A stretch of DNA of 64,000 bases, taken from assembly GCF_000316035.1 (NCBI RefSeq), contig NZ_ANHX01000002.1, positions 124,001-188,000 on the forward strand, read 5' to 3'. How positions within the stretch are numbered: the stretch's first letter is position 1; every line of letters starts with the position of its first letter. A program made the translations under genes and the position numbers. The notes beneath the pieces were generated by a model, which did not search any database, had not been told where the DNA came from, and saw nothing but the letters and a program-made list of their open reading frames with translations. Origin of the DNA: Paenibacillus sp. PAMC 26794. GTDB lineage: Bacteria; Bacillota; Bacilli; Paenibacillales; Paenibacillaceae. This document shows positions 1 to 9,270 of the stretch, piece after piece.

Positions 1-982
1 GGCCTTCGGCATCGGTTGGAACTTCTCCTCCCGCATACAAGCGATCAGCGAACAGACGTTGCATTTGCTCGATACATCCTTCATGCAAGCCTTTTTCTTT
101 CATGACTTTGTACAATGCTGAGATGTACAGCGGCACGACTGGAATTGCAGAACTGGATTGAGTCACCAGCGCCTTGGCTACAGTTAAGTACGCACGTCCA
201 CCTTTTGCACTTAAACGATCATTCAGCTTGTGTGCAGTCGCTTCCAGATGATTCTTGGCTTGACCGATGGAACCATCACGATAAATGGCATGGGTAAGTT
301 CAGGACCGATGTAAGAGAAAGCGATGGTTGTTGCATCATCGGCAAGCACGCCACCTTGTTGCAGGGCATCCATCCATAGTTCCCAATCATCTCCACCCAT
401 AACAGTTACCGTCTGACGAATTTCCTCTTCGTTTGCCGGTTCAAGGGTAACGGAGCTAATTTCGCCTGTGTGGAAGTTCACCGTTTTGTTCGTGTAGGAT
501 TGTCCGATAGGCTTCAGCACAGAGTTAAATACTTCACCCGTGTTCGGATCGGTACGGCGTGCCGAGGCTACGCTGTATACGACCAGATCGACTTGACCGA
601 GTTCACTGCGAATCAGTTCAACGGCTTTGTCTCGTGTTTCGTTTGCGAATGCATCACCTGTAACGCTGTACGATTTCAGGCCTGCTTCCTCCGCGGCTTT
701 TTCGAATGCAGCGGAGTTGTACCATCCTGCAGAAGCTGTACGTTTCTCTGTGGAACTGCTTGGACGATAAATGCCGACTGTATTCGCTCCCGCTCCAAAA
801 GCAGAGACAACGCGGGACGCCAGACCGTATCCGGTGGAAGCACCGATCACGAGCACATTACGCGGTCCTTTCAGCTGAGGCTGGGATTTCACATAATCAA
901 TCTGTTCCTGCACTTGCGCAGCGCAACCTACAGGATGGGAAGTGGTACAAATAAAACCACGTGTTCTTGGTTTAATAATCAT
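1..982 (-). CDS. fabV: trans-2-enoyl-CoA/enoyl-ACP reductase FabV (C-terminus cut by window edge)
   Basis: Reverse-strand reading starts MIIKPRTRGFICTTSHPVGC and runs about 327 residues to the window edge; the family is about 400, so the C-terminus lies outside. The N-terminal Rossmann motif GASTGYGLASR and the late motif PVVPLYISALYKVMKEKG, holding the catalytic Tyr and Lys of the Y-x8-K pattern, are diagnostic of FabV. The enzyme reduces enoyl-ACP/CoA with NADH in the last step of the fatty acid elongation cycle and is the triclosan-tolerant enoyl reductase type. An AAAGGA ribosome site sits just upstream of the ATG. It is divergent from the Xre-TPR gene. Identification is firm; dedicated physiological role is inferred from the family. 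Confidence 0.95.
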   Translation of the reverse strand, partial: MIIKPRTRGFICTTSHPVGCAAQVQEQIDYVKSQPQLKGPRNVLVIGASTGYGLASRVVSAFGAGANTVGIYRPSSSTEKRTASAGWYNSAAFEKAAEEAGLKSYSVTGDAFANETRDKAVELIRSELGQVDLVVYSVASARRTDPNTGEVFNSVLKPIGQSYTNKTVNFHTGEISSVTLEPANEEEIRQTVTVMGGDDWELWMDALQQGGVLADDATTIAFSYIGPELTHAIYRDGSIGQAKNHLEATAHKLNDRLSAKGGRAYLTVAKALVTQSSSAIPVVPLYISALYKVMKEKGLHEGCIEQMQRLFADRLYAGGEVPTDAEG

Positions 983-1072
983 TTATTTGCATCCTTTCAT
1001 ATTCAGCTCATGTTTCAGCATTTCGATAAAATGCTCTTACACATACTTTCTTATTGTAAAACAATTACCTCG

Positions 1073-1089
1073 GAAACGGAAACCGTTTC
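1073..1089. promoter_or_regulatory. Inverted repeat between fabV and the Xre-TPR gene, candidate operator
   Basis: A perfect inverted repeat GAAACGG-AAA-CCGTTTC lies in the 203-base divergent intergenic region, about 90 bases upstream of fabV and 97 bases upstream of the other gene. It has the size of a dimeric repressor site. It does not fit the cre consensus (the central CG is displaced) and I did not recognise a FapR site. The regulator is unknown. Confidence 0.3.
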
Positions 1090-1185
1090 GTTTGATTTCG
1101 CCGGAAGGGTGGCGTTATATCTCTAATTTTGCGATGATGTGAATAGAATGTACTCGCTAGTTAGGATAGAAAGGACAGGGATACC

Positions 1186-2466
1186 ATGCTGAAGGAACGC
1201 ATTGAACTGCTAAGCAAAAGAAAACAAATCTCCCGTAAAGACCTTGTGGAAGGTCTGGTCACGCAGGCTCACTTTGCCAATATCCTGGCGGATCGTTATC
1301 CTCTCCCTGAGGACTTGGCAGAAGCCATCGCCGGGCGTCTCGGGGTATCCCCTTCCTATATTCTACAGGCTGCGGCTCAGGACGAGGAAACACTTGAACG
1401 GGCAGAGGTCATTTTCGAACAAATGTCTGTTCCAGCGTCGGCGATATCTGAAGATATGGTGCATGCACTGGCAGATCGGGATGACACGTTGACCGTAGAG
1501 TTGACAACAGCTTTGATGAAGGCGGTCTATTATCAGCAATTAAACGATGCAACGGCTCATGAGTATATACATACGTCCTACCTCAATTTTTACCTGGAGA
1601 AATACGGTCGTCCAGACGATATTGATCTGCCGCGCCCGTTAGTCAAGGCACTTTTATTCTATAAAATACAATATTATCGCTCTAAAATGGCTTTTGTGGA
1701 TGTATTAACTCATGCAACCAGGCTCAGTGAGCTGGCGCTTCCTGGCAGTGAATTCTGGTTGTCTGTGCAAAATATCAAGATGGAAGCCTACATCCAGGTC
1801 AAACAGTATGAAGAGGCAAAAAAGGTATTCGAGCTTACAATGCGTCATGTCTATGATCAGCGGATGTTCCATCGGTTGTCCGGTTTATATGTGGCATATA
1901 GTGGTTATTGCTTCGCAATGGGGCTGGTTCAGGAGGCACTCTCGGCATTAACCATGGCGGAGGCAAACCTCGTGTATGCCGGCAACCAAGGAGATCTGGT
2001 GACGGCGATTGCCAACAATCGGATTGTCATGCTGACGATGACAGGTGAACTGGATCAGGCACAGGCGGAGATTGAACGATTTGAATCGTTATTGCAGCAG
2101 GAAACAGAAGAAACGCAGCAGGCGATGGAGCCGCTCGTCAGTGTGTATCGATGCGAAGTGGCACTGGCACGGAAGAACTGGGGCGTGCTCGCGCAGAGTG
2201 TAGATCAACTTTTGAAATGTGCCACAACACAGGACCAGCAAATGAGCGCAACCTTCTACCAGAGCCATCTGGCTCTTGCGCATGGAGATCGCGAAGTTTT
2301 CATGGAGCGGGCGCTTGCCTGTCTGCCTTATTTTGAATCCGCGCAGCATGTCATGCGGCTTGAACCGTTATATGAGGGGATGGCCGTAGTATCTGAGGAT
2401 CAGCGAAAATACAAGGAAGCGGCGATGTATTATCGGAAGCTTGTCTATCTGTTACGCAAAAAATAG
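1186..2466 (+). CDS. Xre-family HTH regulator with C-terminal TPR repeats (RNPP-like)
   Basis: A 426-residue cytoplasmic protein. Residues 1-60 form an Xre-type helix-turn-helix (ISRKDLVEG ... FANILADR ... EAIAGRLGVSPSYIL). The remaining 360 residues are helical and TPR-like, with recurring Tyr/Ala/Leu spacing (for example YIQVKQYEEAKKVFE and YYRKLVYLL near the end). This architecture matches the peptide-sensing RNPP class (PlcR, NprR, Rgg-like), but many Paenibacillus Xre-TPR proteins have no known peptide, so ligand binding is inferred. Transcribed away from fabV. A 21-codon reading frame follows immediately downstream. Target genes are unknown. Confidence 0.75.
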   Translation: MLKERIELLSKRKQISRKDLVEGLVTQAHFANILADRYPLPEDLAEAIAGRLGVSPSYILQAAAQDEETLERAEVIFEQMSVPASAISEDMVHALADRDDTLTVELTTALMKAVYYQQLNDATAHEYIHTSYLNFYLEKYGRPDDIDLPRPLVKALLFYKIQYYRSKMAFVDVLTHATRLSELALPGSEFWLSVQNIKMEAYIQVKQYEEAKKVFELTMRHVYDQRMFHRLSGLYVAYSGYCFAMGLVQEALSALTMAEANLVYAGNQGDLVTAIANNRIVMLTMTGELDQAQAEIERFESLLQQETEETQQAMEPLVSVYRCEVALARKNWGVLAQSVDQLLKCATTQDQQMSATFYQSHLALAHGDREVFMERALACLPYFESAQHVMRLEPLYEGMAVVSEDQRKYKEAAMYYRKLVYLLRKK

Positions 2467-2479
2467 AGAGGAAATCGGC

Positions 2480-2545
2480 TTGGAAGAGCCTGATTATGAC
2501 ATGATTTTGTGCATTGCCGAAGCACTTGGCACAAAATATAGCTGA
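2480..2545 (+). CDS. Possible 21-residue peptide downstream of the Xre-TPR regulator
   Basis: A TTG codon 13 bases after the regulator stop opens a 21-codon frame (LEEPDYDMILCIAEALGTKYS) preceded by the purine-rich GAGAGGAAAT. In RNPP systems the signalling peptide gene lies in just this position and orientation. Against it: there is no basic-hydrophobic export signal, and the same bases form a 9-bp inverted repeat (2504-2512 with 2529-2537), so the segment may only be a 3' hairpin. Low confidence. Confidence 0.2.
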   Translation: MEEPDYDMILCIAEALGTKYS

Positions 2546-2584
2546 CAATCGTGAAATGAAGATCGGATTAGCAGATCTTTTTTT
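2504..2584 (+). terminator. Two hairpins after the Xre-TPR gene, second with a T run
   Basis: ATTTTGTGC (2504-2512) pairs perfectly with GCACAAAAT (2529-2537). Further on AAGATC (2559-2564) pairs with GATCTT (2574-2579) and runs into a T tract to 2584. The second has intrinsic terminator form, though the stem is only six pairs. Confidence 0.4.
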
Positions 2585-2753
2585 GTGAAATTGGCTTCAA
2601 TCCTTACCAAAGAAACGATTATTCTGTGATTCATTTGCAGGATTTTTCGTTTTTTTTGTATGCCGTCAGAAGGGTATTCAAGGACAAGCTATCCTGTTTA
2701 TAATTTAACTATAATCATAAATAAAAACAAATAAAACAAATGAGGTGTTTACT

Positions 2754-3170
2754 ATGGGATGGTTCGGTAAAAAGAACAAACAGGAAGATGCGATTGCTAA
2801 AGCGGATAAAATGATGAATAAAGGACTCACTGGCATGATGATGAAAGGCTTTGTATCAAAGGAACATCGGGATGCGATCAACCAAAGTCTGGATTCGGCA
2901 AAGCAGGCACAGTTGGCGGCGAGTGGTTCGCTTCCATTAACGGCAACAGCAACGGTGGTGACGATCACCGATACAGGCAAACTGATCAACTTTGATCCGA
3001 TTGTTGTGCTTGTATTGGATGTGACAGAGACAAACGGTAACCAGTATCAGCGAACATTGGAGACACTGGTATCCAAGATGCAGATTCCGCGAGTTGGAGA
3101 TCGGGTGGGATTAGGCCAGAATCCAGCAAATCCGTCCGAACTGATCTACATGGGGCTGTTGTCCATCTAG
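2754..3170 (+). CDS. Conserved hypothetical protein, single copy of a small beta-rich domain
   Basis: A 138-residue protein starting MGWFGKKNKQ; GAGGTG six bases before the ATG at 2754 fixes this start over a GTG three codons earlier. There is no signal peptide or membrane segment. Residues 1-60 are charged and helical. Residues 62-135 read ATVVTITDTGKLINFDPIVV then an end segment GDRVGLGQNPANPSELIY. The same pattern (A.V..I..TG..IN..P.V.L.L.V ... G....V...P..P..L) recurs twice in the next gene. Function is unknown; the shared domain and adjacency suggest the pair act together. Confidence 0.7.
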   Translation: MGWFGKKNKQEDAIAKADKMMNKGLTGMMMKGFVSKEHRDAINQSLDSAKQAQLAASGSLPLTATATVVTITDTGKLINFDPIVVLVLDVTETNGNQYQRTLETLVSKMQIPRVGDRVGLGQNPANPSELIYMGLLSI

Positions 3171-3293
3171 AAGGTAATTGGTTATAAGACAGTGATAATC
3201 TATTTAAATAATGCGTATAACAACGATTAATAGATATATTATTAGAGGTTTTGATAGAGATATTAAGAGAAAGATTAAGAGAGGGTGAGTCAT

Positions 3294-4088
3294 ATGGTAG
3301 GTTTCCTGAGATTGATTGGCGTATTAACTGTGTTTGGAGTGGGATTCTCCCCATTTCTGGCACAGCAGCTGTGGAATGATCCGTTTATGATTATGCAGGC
3401 ATGGTGGTATACTCCGGCAATCTTTGCCGGGGTTGCACTAATCTTTGTTCCTGCGATTTTGAGCAATATTTTTGGTGTAGGTCGAGTGAAGACAGGTATA
3501 CCAGCAGTTGGGGTCATTAAGAGCATACAACAGACAGGTACGTATATTAATGAACAACCGGAGGTTCGATTGGGTCTGACAGTTTCGCTTAAAGGGCGAG
3601 AGAAATATGATACCGAGATGAAAACCGTCATTCCGCTGACCTCCATGGCACAGTTTCAGCCGGGCAGTTTCATTCCATTAGTGGTTTCCGTAAAGGATGA
3701 GCGCAAGGTAGGGCTTGATCTGAAGGGGCAATTATCACAGGAAGATATGCAGCAATTGCTGGATGAAAAGATGGTACAGCAAGGGGTATCACCTGAAATG
3801 ATGGATATTGCAAGAACAGGGGAAAAAGCAATGGCCAAGATCCTTGATGTCACTCCACTTGGGAGTGGAGGCAGTAATAAGATCAAACTTCAGCTCAAAC
3901 TCAGCATAACAAAGACGGACGGTGAAACCTTCAATGTGACAACGCAAAAAGAAATTTTGTCATCTGTGCTGCCGCAGGTTCAGCAAGGTCATATCATTAA
4001 CGTCATCTATTCAAGACAAGACCCGACAAAATTGGTGTTGGCATTGAATGTACAGGAGCGACAATTAAGTGACTTATTCTCTTCCTGA
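3294..4088 (+). CDS. Membrane protein with two copies of the domain found in the preceding gene
   Basis: A 264-residue protein; GAGGGTGAG just upstream places the start at the ATG at 3294. Two membrane segments lie at about residues 4-25 and 38-60, followed by a soluble part. Two related beta-rich repeats follow: about 73-135 (VGVIKSIQQTGTYINEQPEV ... FIPLVVS) and 182-255 (AKILDVTPLG ... QGHIINVIYSRQDPTKLVLA). A helical linker of about 30 residues separates them. The likely topology places the repeats on one face of the membrane. I do not recognise a named function. It lies 123 bases after its smaller relative and ends at a strong terminator. Confidence 0.7.
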   Translation: MVGFLRLIGVLTVFGVGFSPFLAQQLWNDPFMIMQAWWYTPAIFAGVALIFVPAILSNIFGVGRVKTGIPAVGVIKSIQQTGTYINEQPEVRLGLTVSLKGREKYDTEMKTVIPLTSMAQFQPGSFIPLVVSVKDERKVGLDLKGQLSQEDMQQLLDEKMVQQGVSPEMMDIARTGEKAMAKILDVTPLGSGGSNKIKLQLKLSITKTDGETFNVTTQKEILSSVLPQVQQGHIINVIYSRQDPTKLVLALNVQERQLSDLFSS

Positions 4089-4103
4089 GGATGTAGACAA
4101 AAA

Positions 4104-4143
4104 GGAGGTCCTACAGGGCATGTTTATGACGTGTAGGACCTCC
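4104..4143. terminator. Bidirectional terminator between convergent genes
   Basis: GGAGGTCCTACA (4104-4115) pairs perfectly with TGTAGGACCTCC (4132-4143) around a 16-base loop. It is flanked by an A run on the left and pyrimidine-rich sequence on the right. It lies between the membrane protein gene and the oppositely oriented methyltransferase. Confidence 0.75.
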
Positions 4144-4188
4144 CTATTTCATTTGGTATGTACGAGAGATGCAAGCAACGGACGGTTT

Positions 4189-5004
4189 TCAAACAATACC
4201 AAGGCGCATGCGATAAGAAAAGAGTACTTTTCTGGATTCTCCATCAAATACACGATTAGCCAGCGCTCTGAACTCGTCAGCAGCTGTTAATAGATCATCC
4301 GCTCCGAGCTTCAACGCCGTTTGAAGGCCGCCATGGCTCAGGGCGAGATTGACATATCGATCGGCTGTGAATGTCTCGTGGTGATGAAATACGATTTCCC
4401 GAACATATCGGAACAGCCCGGACTGCTGAATCTGCTGCAAATGCCCATCCTTGCTCCATTTGTGTGCCTGACTATCCTGGGGAGCCAGACTGGCTGCTCG
4501 TTGATCTGCTTCCTTATTCAGCTGCAGATAGGCTTGTTCTAACTGCCAGTCTAACATTGGCGGCCAGTCGCAATCGTAGGCTGCAAATATGCCCCCTGTT
4601 CGAAGTACACGTGCAAACTCGCGTAGTGTGGGTTGCGGCTCCATCCAGTGAAACGATTGCGAGCAGGTCAGCACATCCACACTGCCATCTGGTAGTCCGA
4701 GGTCGTGAGACAAGCCGGACACGAACCGAAGGTTATCCGGCTTGCCGGCAGATTCCCACTTGGATTCTGCTACAGACCTCATGTCATCGCTGGGTTCAAA
4801 GCCGATGATACGTTCAGCTTCATTAAGCCAGATCCACGAGGATAAGCCGGTGCCACAGCCTATATCTGCGACCATACGCGGTGTGCTGCCAAGATATGTC
4901 GTTAGAATATCCACCACTTCAGTGGGAGCAGCTGGTCGGTTCTGATCGTATAACGTACCAAAACCTTTGAAACGTTCCACATTGTTGCGTCTAATGTCTT
5001 GCAT
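4189..5004 (-). CDS. Class I SAM-dependent methyltransferase
   Basis: A 271-residue cytoplasmic protein. Motif I VADIGCGTGLSS and the acidic end of strand 2 (IIGFEPSDDM) form the SAM site; SVDVLTCSQSFHWM and LREFARVLRTGGIFAAYD are the following motifs of the UbiE/Methyltransf_11 type. The phrase SQSFHWM is common in small-molecule methyltransferases of this group. GGAGG lies ahead of the ATG at 5004. It lies 73 bases downstream of the WYL regulator on the same strand and may be cotranscribed or use its own -10. The substrate cannot be read from the sequence. Confidence 0.85.
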   Translation of the reverse strand: MQDIRRNNVERFKGFGTLYDQNRPAAPTEVVDILTTYLGSTPRMVADIGCGTGLSSWIWLNEAERIIGFEPSDDMRSVAESKWESAGKPDNLRFVSGLSHDLGLPDGSVDVLTCSQSFHWMEPQPTLREFARVLRTGGIFAAYDCDWPPMLDWQLEQAYLQLNKEADQRAASLAPQDSQAHKWSKDGHLQQIQQSGLFRYVREIVFHHHETFTADRYVNLALSHGGLQTALKLGADDLLTAADEFRALANRVFDGESRKVLFSYRMRLGIV

Positions 5005-5060
5005 GAATAAACCTCCTTCGGTCAGATGGATGACGGAGAGTCAGCTGTGATCAAAAGTTG

Positions 5061-5077
5061 TATAGGCCTATATTATA
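5061..5077 (-). promoter_or_regulatory. Putative -10 and 12-bp palindrome ahead of the methyltransferase
   Basis: On the reverse strand TATAAT (5077-5072) directly follows the WYL regulator stop codon and is followed by the perfect palindrome TATAGGCCTATA (5072-5061). The palindrome would overlap the transcription start, a typical repressor position. No convincing -35 was found, so the promoter is tentative. Confidence 0.3.
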
Positions 5078-6019
5078 TCATTCATTGTTGGGAAGTTTGT
5101 TCATGACGTTCTGCAAATGTTCAACGGCTTTGATATGACGTCTGAGCAATTCCTGTCCAACATGAACAGGCTCGATTACGGTCAGCTCGGAACCAAACGA
5201 CAGCAGGAAGGAGTAGAGCCATTCCCCTACATTCAGTTCGAGAGACACACGGAGCCTGCCATCAGGCTCTTTTTTAATGAGGGACGGTTCGAAAAAATCA
5301 TACACTCGGTATGCAATATTGCTGGAGAACGAGAGTGTAAGAGGAGTCAGGACAGGAGCTGCTTCTGATTCAGGGTCGTTTGATCCGGCAGTAACAGAGT
5401 GATCGTGTTTTCTCGCCAGAAAAGTCAACTGGGTGATCCGTTTCATCTTAAATGTCTCGAATTCTTTCCGTTCAGGATCATCATGAATATAGCCTTTGAA
5501 GTACCATGTACTGTTTTTGAAAATAAGTTTCTGTGGCTCCACAGTCGGAATGCTTTCCTCACCATCCGAATTAACATAATGAAACGTAATCAGTTGATTC
5601 GTTAATATGGCTTGTTTCACCTGATTGAACAGTTCTCTCTCTTGCAGGGGGATGCTGCCCCATGGTGAGAAATTGAATTCGATCCAATCCAGCTTGTGAT
5701 CAAACAGAGCGGTCAGCCGTTGCAGCATATGGGCACTATTAAGGTGTGGGATCGCACTGATGCTGTATAGTCCCATCAAAATTTCGTTCTGGTCTTCTTC
5801 CGACAACAGGGACTTGTCCATGACATAGTTGTCCATCAGATGAATACCGCCATGCTTGCCGGTCGTCGTATAGACGGGGATACCCGCAGCGCTCAGCCGG
5901 TCGATATCGCGGTACACCGTGCGTACAGAAATCTCGAACAAACGGGCGAGTTCGGGTGCAGTGGCTTTCTTTTTCTCCAATAACAAAAGCAACATTCGAA
6001 ATAGTCGGTTATTTTCCAT
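5078..6019 (-). CDS. YafY/DeoR-type HTH regulator with WYL domain
   Basis: A 313-residue DNA-binding regulator. Residues 1-60 hold the winged helix (ATAPELARLFEISVRTVYRD) and about 130-220 the WYL ligand-binding domain (LITFHYVNSDGEE ... WYFKGYI). MENNRLFRML is taken as the N-terminus because a TATAAT sits only six bases upstream of this ATG (6019). A longer frame with seven extra residues would start upstream of the TATAAT. If that -10 is used, the mRNA would be nearly leaderless. It is divergent from the phospho-beta-glucosidase, with a palindromic site between them, so it probably regulates itself and that gene. Confidence 0.85.
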   Translation of the reverse strand: MENNRLFRMLLLLLEKKKATAPELARLFEISVRTVYRDIDRLSAAGIPVYTTTGKHGGIHLMDNYVMDKSLLSEEDQNEILMGLYSISAIPHLNSAHMLQRLTALFDHKLDWIEFNFSPWGSIPLQERELFNQVKQAILTNQLITFHYVNSDGEESIPTVEPQKLIFKNSTWYFKGYIHDDPERKEFETFKMKRITQLTFLARKHDHSVTAGSNDPESEAAPVLTPLTLSFSSNIAYRVYDFFEPSLIKKEPDGRLRVSLELNVGEWLYSFLLSFGSELTVIEPVHVGQELLRRHIKAVEHLQNVMNKLPNNE

Positions 6020-6034
6020 GCGATGATTATACCA

Positions 6035-6049
6035 TGACAATAGGTGTCA
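6035..6049. promoter_or_regulatory. Inverted repeat TGACA-N5-TGTCA, candidate WYL-regulator operator
   Basis: TGACA (6035-6039) and TGTCA (6045-6049) form a perfect inverted repeat next to the TATAAT (6031-6026, reverse strand) of the WYL regulator and 59 bases upstream of the divergent glucosidase start. The position suits autoregulation by the WYL protein; binding is inferred. Confidence 0.45.
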
Positions 6050-6086
6050 GGGTATGGGTGGTACACTGGTTACATAGTCTTGTTGA

Positions 6087-7541
<1,455 letters not shown>

Positions 7542-7639
7542 ATTGGCGTGAAAAAAACCAGATCCGCCTGTTCCCTTAAATGGGACAAGCGGGTTCATAT
7601 GGTCCTGAACGAGTTCATGACTACTATATATGAATATAA

Positions 7640-7680
7640 AAATACCCGGCGATCCTTCAGTTAAGGAAAGCCGGGTATTT
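7640..7680. terminator. Bidirectional terminator between glucosidase and PAP2 genes
   Basis: AAATACCCGGC (7640-7650) pairs perfectly with GCCGGGTATTT (7670-7680). There are A-rich bases on the left and T-rich bases on the right, between convergent genes. Confidence 0.8.
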
Positions 7681-7707
7681 CTTTGTGTAGTACAATAGGC
7701 GTGCCGC

Positions 7708-8436
7708 CTAGGCCAGCCTTCTGCTTTGCAGTTGGGACATGCGCTCCAAATGCCGCCGATAAAACCATATGCATGTGGAAAGCCAGCAACCACTTAAGAA
7801 GTATCCGCCTACGATATCACTTGGATAATGCACCCCCAAGTAGATACGACTTATACCGATGGTCAGTATAAATACGGCGCTGGCAACAATCATCAGCACA
7901 CGTCCGGTGACGGTGGGTACATGTTTCCAGATTAGAAAGGCCAGTCCACCATACAGGCTAAATGCGGCCATGGAATGTCCACTTGGGAAGCTGTAACCAC
8001 TCACTTCAATAATTCGGTTAATGGTAGGCCTGGCACGCTGGAATACCAGTTTGAGCAAAGCATTTAACAGGGTTGAACCGGCGAGCACACAAGCCAGGAA
8101 GAGCAGTTCGCGTTTGTGTCGCAGGCAAACGTATAACACAATCATGGCGATGATGGTAATGAAGACCACAGGCATTTCACTGCCGATCCAGGTGAAAAGC
8201 TGCATGAATTGTGTCATGCCGGGGGATTCCAACCCCTGAATCCAGCCGATTAAGGTATCATCAAATCGATGAATCTGGTTGTCGCTGATGGACAGGGCGA
8301 TGCTTATAAAAGCGATCATGCATAACGCTGCAACGAGCAGCGGGAATGAGATATTCTTTTTCCAGTTGTGTATCAAATGTTGAGTTCCTCCGTGATGGTT
8401 GATTTCGTATGTTGTATCTTTGCGTATGTCGGACAT
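7708..8436 (-). CDS. PAP2-family membrane phosphatase
   Basis: A 242-residue membrane protein with about six hydrophobic segments. All three PAP2 motifs are present: KLVFQRARP (motif 1), SFPSGHSMA (motif 2, catalytic His) and SRIYLGVHYPSD (motif 3, second catalytic His and Asp). Such enzymes dephosphorylate undecaprenyl diphosphate or phosphatidylglycerol phosphate on the outer face of the membrane; which substrate is not decided by sequence. The N-terminus has a 30-residue hydrophilic cytoplasmic tail. Confidence 0.92.
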   Translation of the reverse strand: MSDIRKDTTYEINHHGGTQHLIHNWKKNISFPLLVAALCMIAFISIALSISDNQIHRFDDTLIGWIQGLESPGMTQFMQLFTWIGSEMPVVFITIIAMIVLYVCLRHKRELLFLACVLAGSTLLNALLKLVFQRARPTINRIIEVSGYSFPSGHSMAAFSLYGGLAFLIWKHVPTVTGRVLMIVASAVFILTIGISRIYLGVHYPSDIVGGYFLSGCWLSTCIWFYRRHLERMSQLQSRRLA

Positions 8437-8544
8437 AACGATATTTGTATTGTGCTATAATTTTACAATAAATATAGCAGCAATAAAAATATGTAACCTT
8501 AACAACGCTTATTCAAGCAGAGAATGTAGGAGGGAGCGGTCGGA

Positions 8545-9123
8545 ATGAAACGACGTTTGGTGATGTGCATGTTGATCTTACTGTTGGTTACGTCTGGGTT
8601 AGCTCTATTTCCCGGAGAGAAGGTGTATGCTTGCAGTTGTGTCGAGAGTGATGTTCAAAAGAGATTGGAAACGTATACCACGGTATTTACAGGAGAAGTG
8701 GTGAAGAAAGGCGAGTCTCAGCAATCGAAACATGACGGCTTATTAAGAGAGTATACATTTGATGTAGATACGGCATGGAAGGGAGTTCATGCCAAAAAGA
8801 TGAAAATTCTCGCGAGTGACGGTGGGTCTGAGTCCTGTGGAGTTGAATTTGAAAAGAATCAGTCCTATCTGATCTATGCTTATCAATATGAAGTGGATCA
8901 GAAGCTGCATACGAATCTGTGCAGTCGCAATGTTCCAATTGAACAAGCCGGAGACGATCTGAAATTGCTGGGTGCGGGCAAGGTTGTAAGTAAAGAAGAT
9001 TTTGGAGAAACCAATGATGGTGGTGGGCAAAGTGGGCCTTTCTATCTTATCTTATACGGTGCAGTCATTGTATTGGCAGCGTTGGCAATCGTGTGGATAT
9101 GGAAGCGAAAGAAAAGAATCTGA
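8545..9123 (+). CDS. Secreted, membrane-anchored TIMP/NTR-like protein
   Basis: A 192-residue protein with GGAGGGAG ahead of the ATG. Residues 1-28 are a signal peptide (MLILLLVTSGLALFPG) ending YACSC, and the mature chain begins at or near the Cys-x-Cys. That pattern plus VFTGEVVKKG, FDVDTAWKG and the later Cys residues (SESCGVEF, TNLCSRN) is typical of bacterial tissue-inhibitor-of-metalloprotease / netrin-like domains. Residues about 165-187 form a membrane helix followed by WKRKKRI, anchoring the domain outside the cell. The function of bacterial members is unclear; protease inhibition is only suggested by homology of the fold. Confidence 0.8.
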   Translation: MKRRLVMCMLILLLVTSGLALFPGEKVYACSCVESDVQKRLETYTTVFTGEVVKKGESQQSKHDGLLREYTFDVDTAWKGVHAKKMKILASDGGSESCGVEFEKNQSYLIYAYQYEVDQKLHTNLCSRNVPIEQAGDDLKLLGAGKVVSKEDFGETNDGGGQSGPFYLILYGAVIVLAALAIVWIWKRKKRI

Positions 9124-9145
9124 TTGCCCAACGAAAAAAGAAGCC

Positions 9146-9193
9146 AATCCCCGTACAGAGCGTTAAGGAACAATGACGTTCTATACGGGGATT
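9146..9193 (+). terminator. Terminator after the NTR-like gene
   Basis: AATCCCCGTA (9146-9155) pairs with TACGGGGATT (9184-9193), with further pairing inside the loop and TTTT following. Confidence 0.7.
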
Positions 9194-9270
9194 TTCAGGA
9201 GTGGCGTCAAAATTTTATCCATTTGGAGTCGAGATTATCGATCCGGTGGAACTACATAAATTAAATTAAA

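Noticed and set aside
470..1126. Forward frame of 218 codons at the left edge
   Set aside because: It is antisense to fabV, whose motifs are unmistakable, and is rich in Cys and Arg as expected of a shadow frame.
7556..7600. Additional terminator directly after the GH1 gene
   Set aside because: The CCGCCTGTTCCC/GGGACAAGCGG pairing is imperfect and lacks a T run; the hairpin at 7640-7680 is clearly the terminator.
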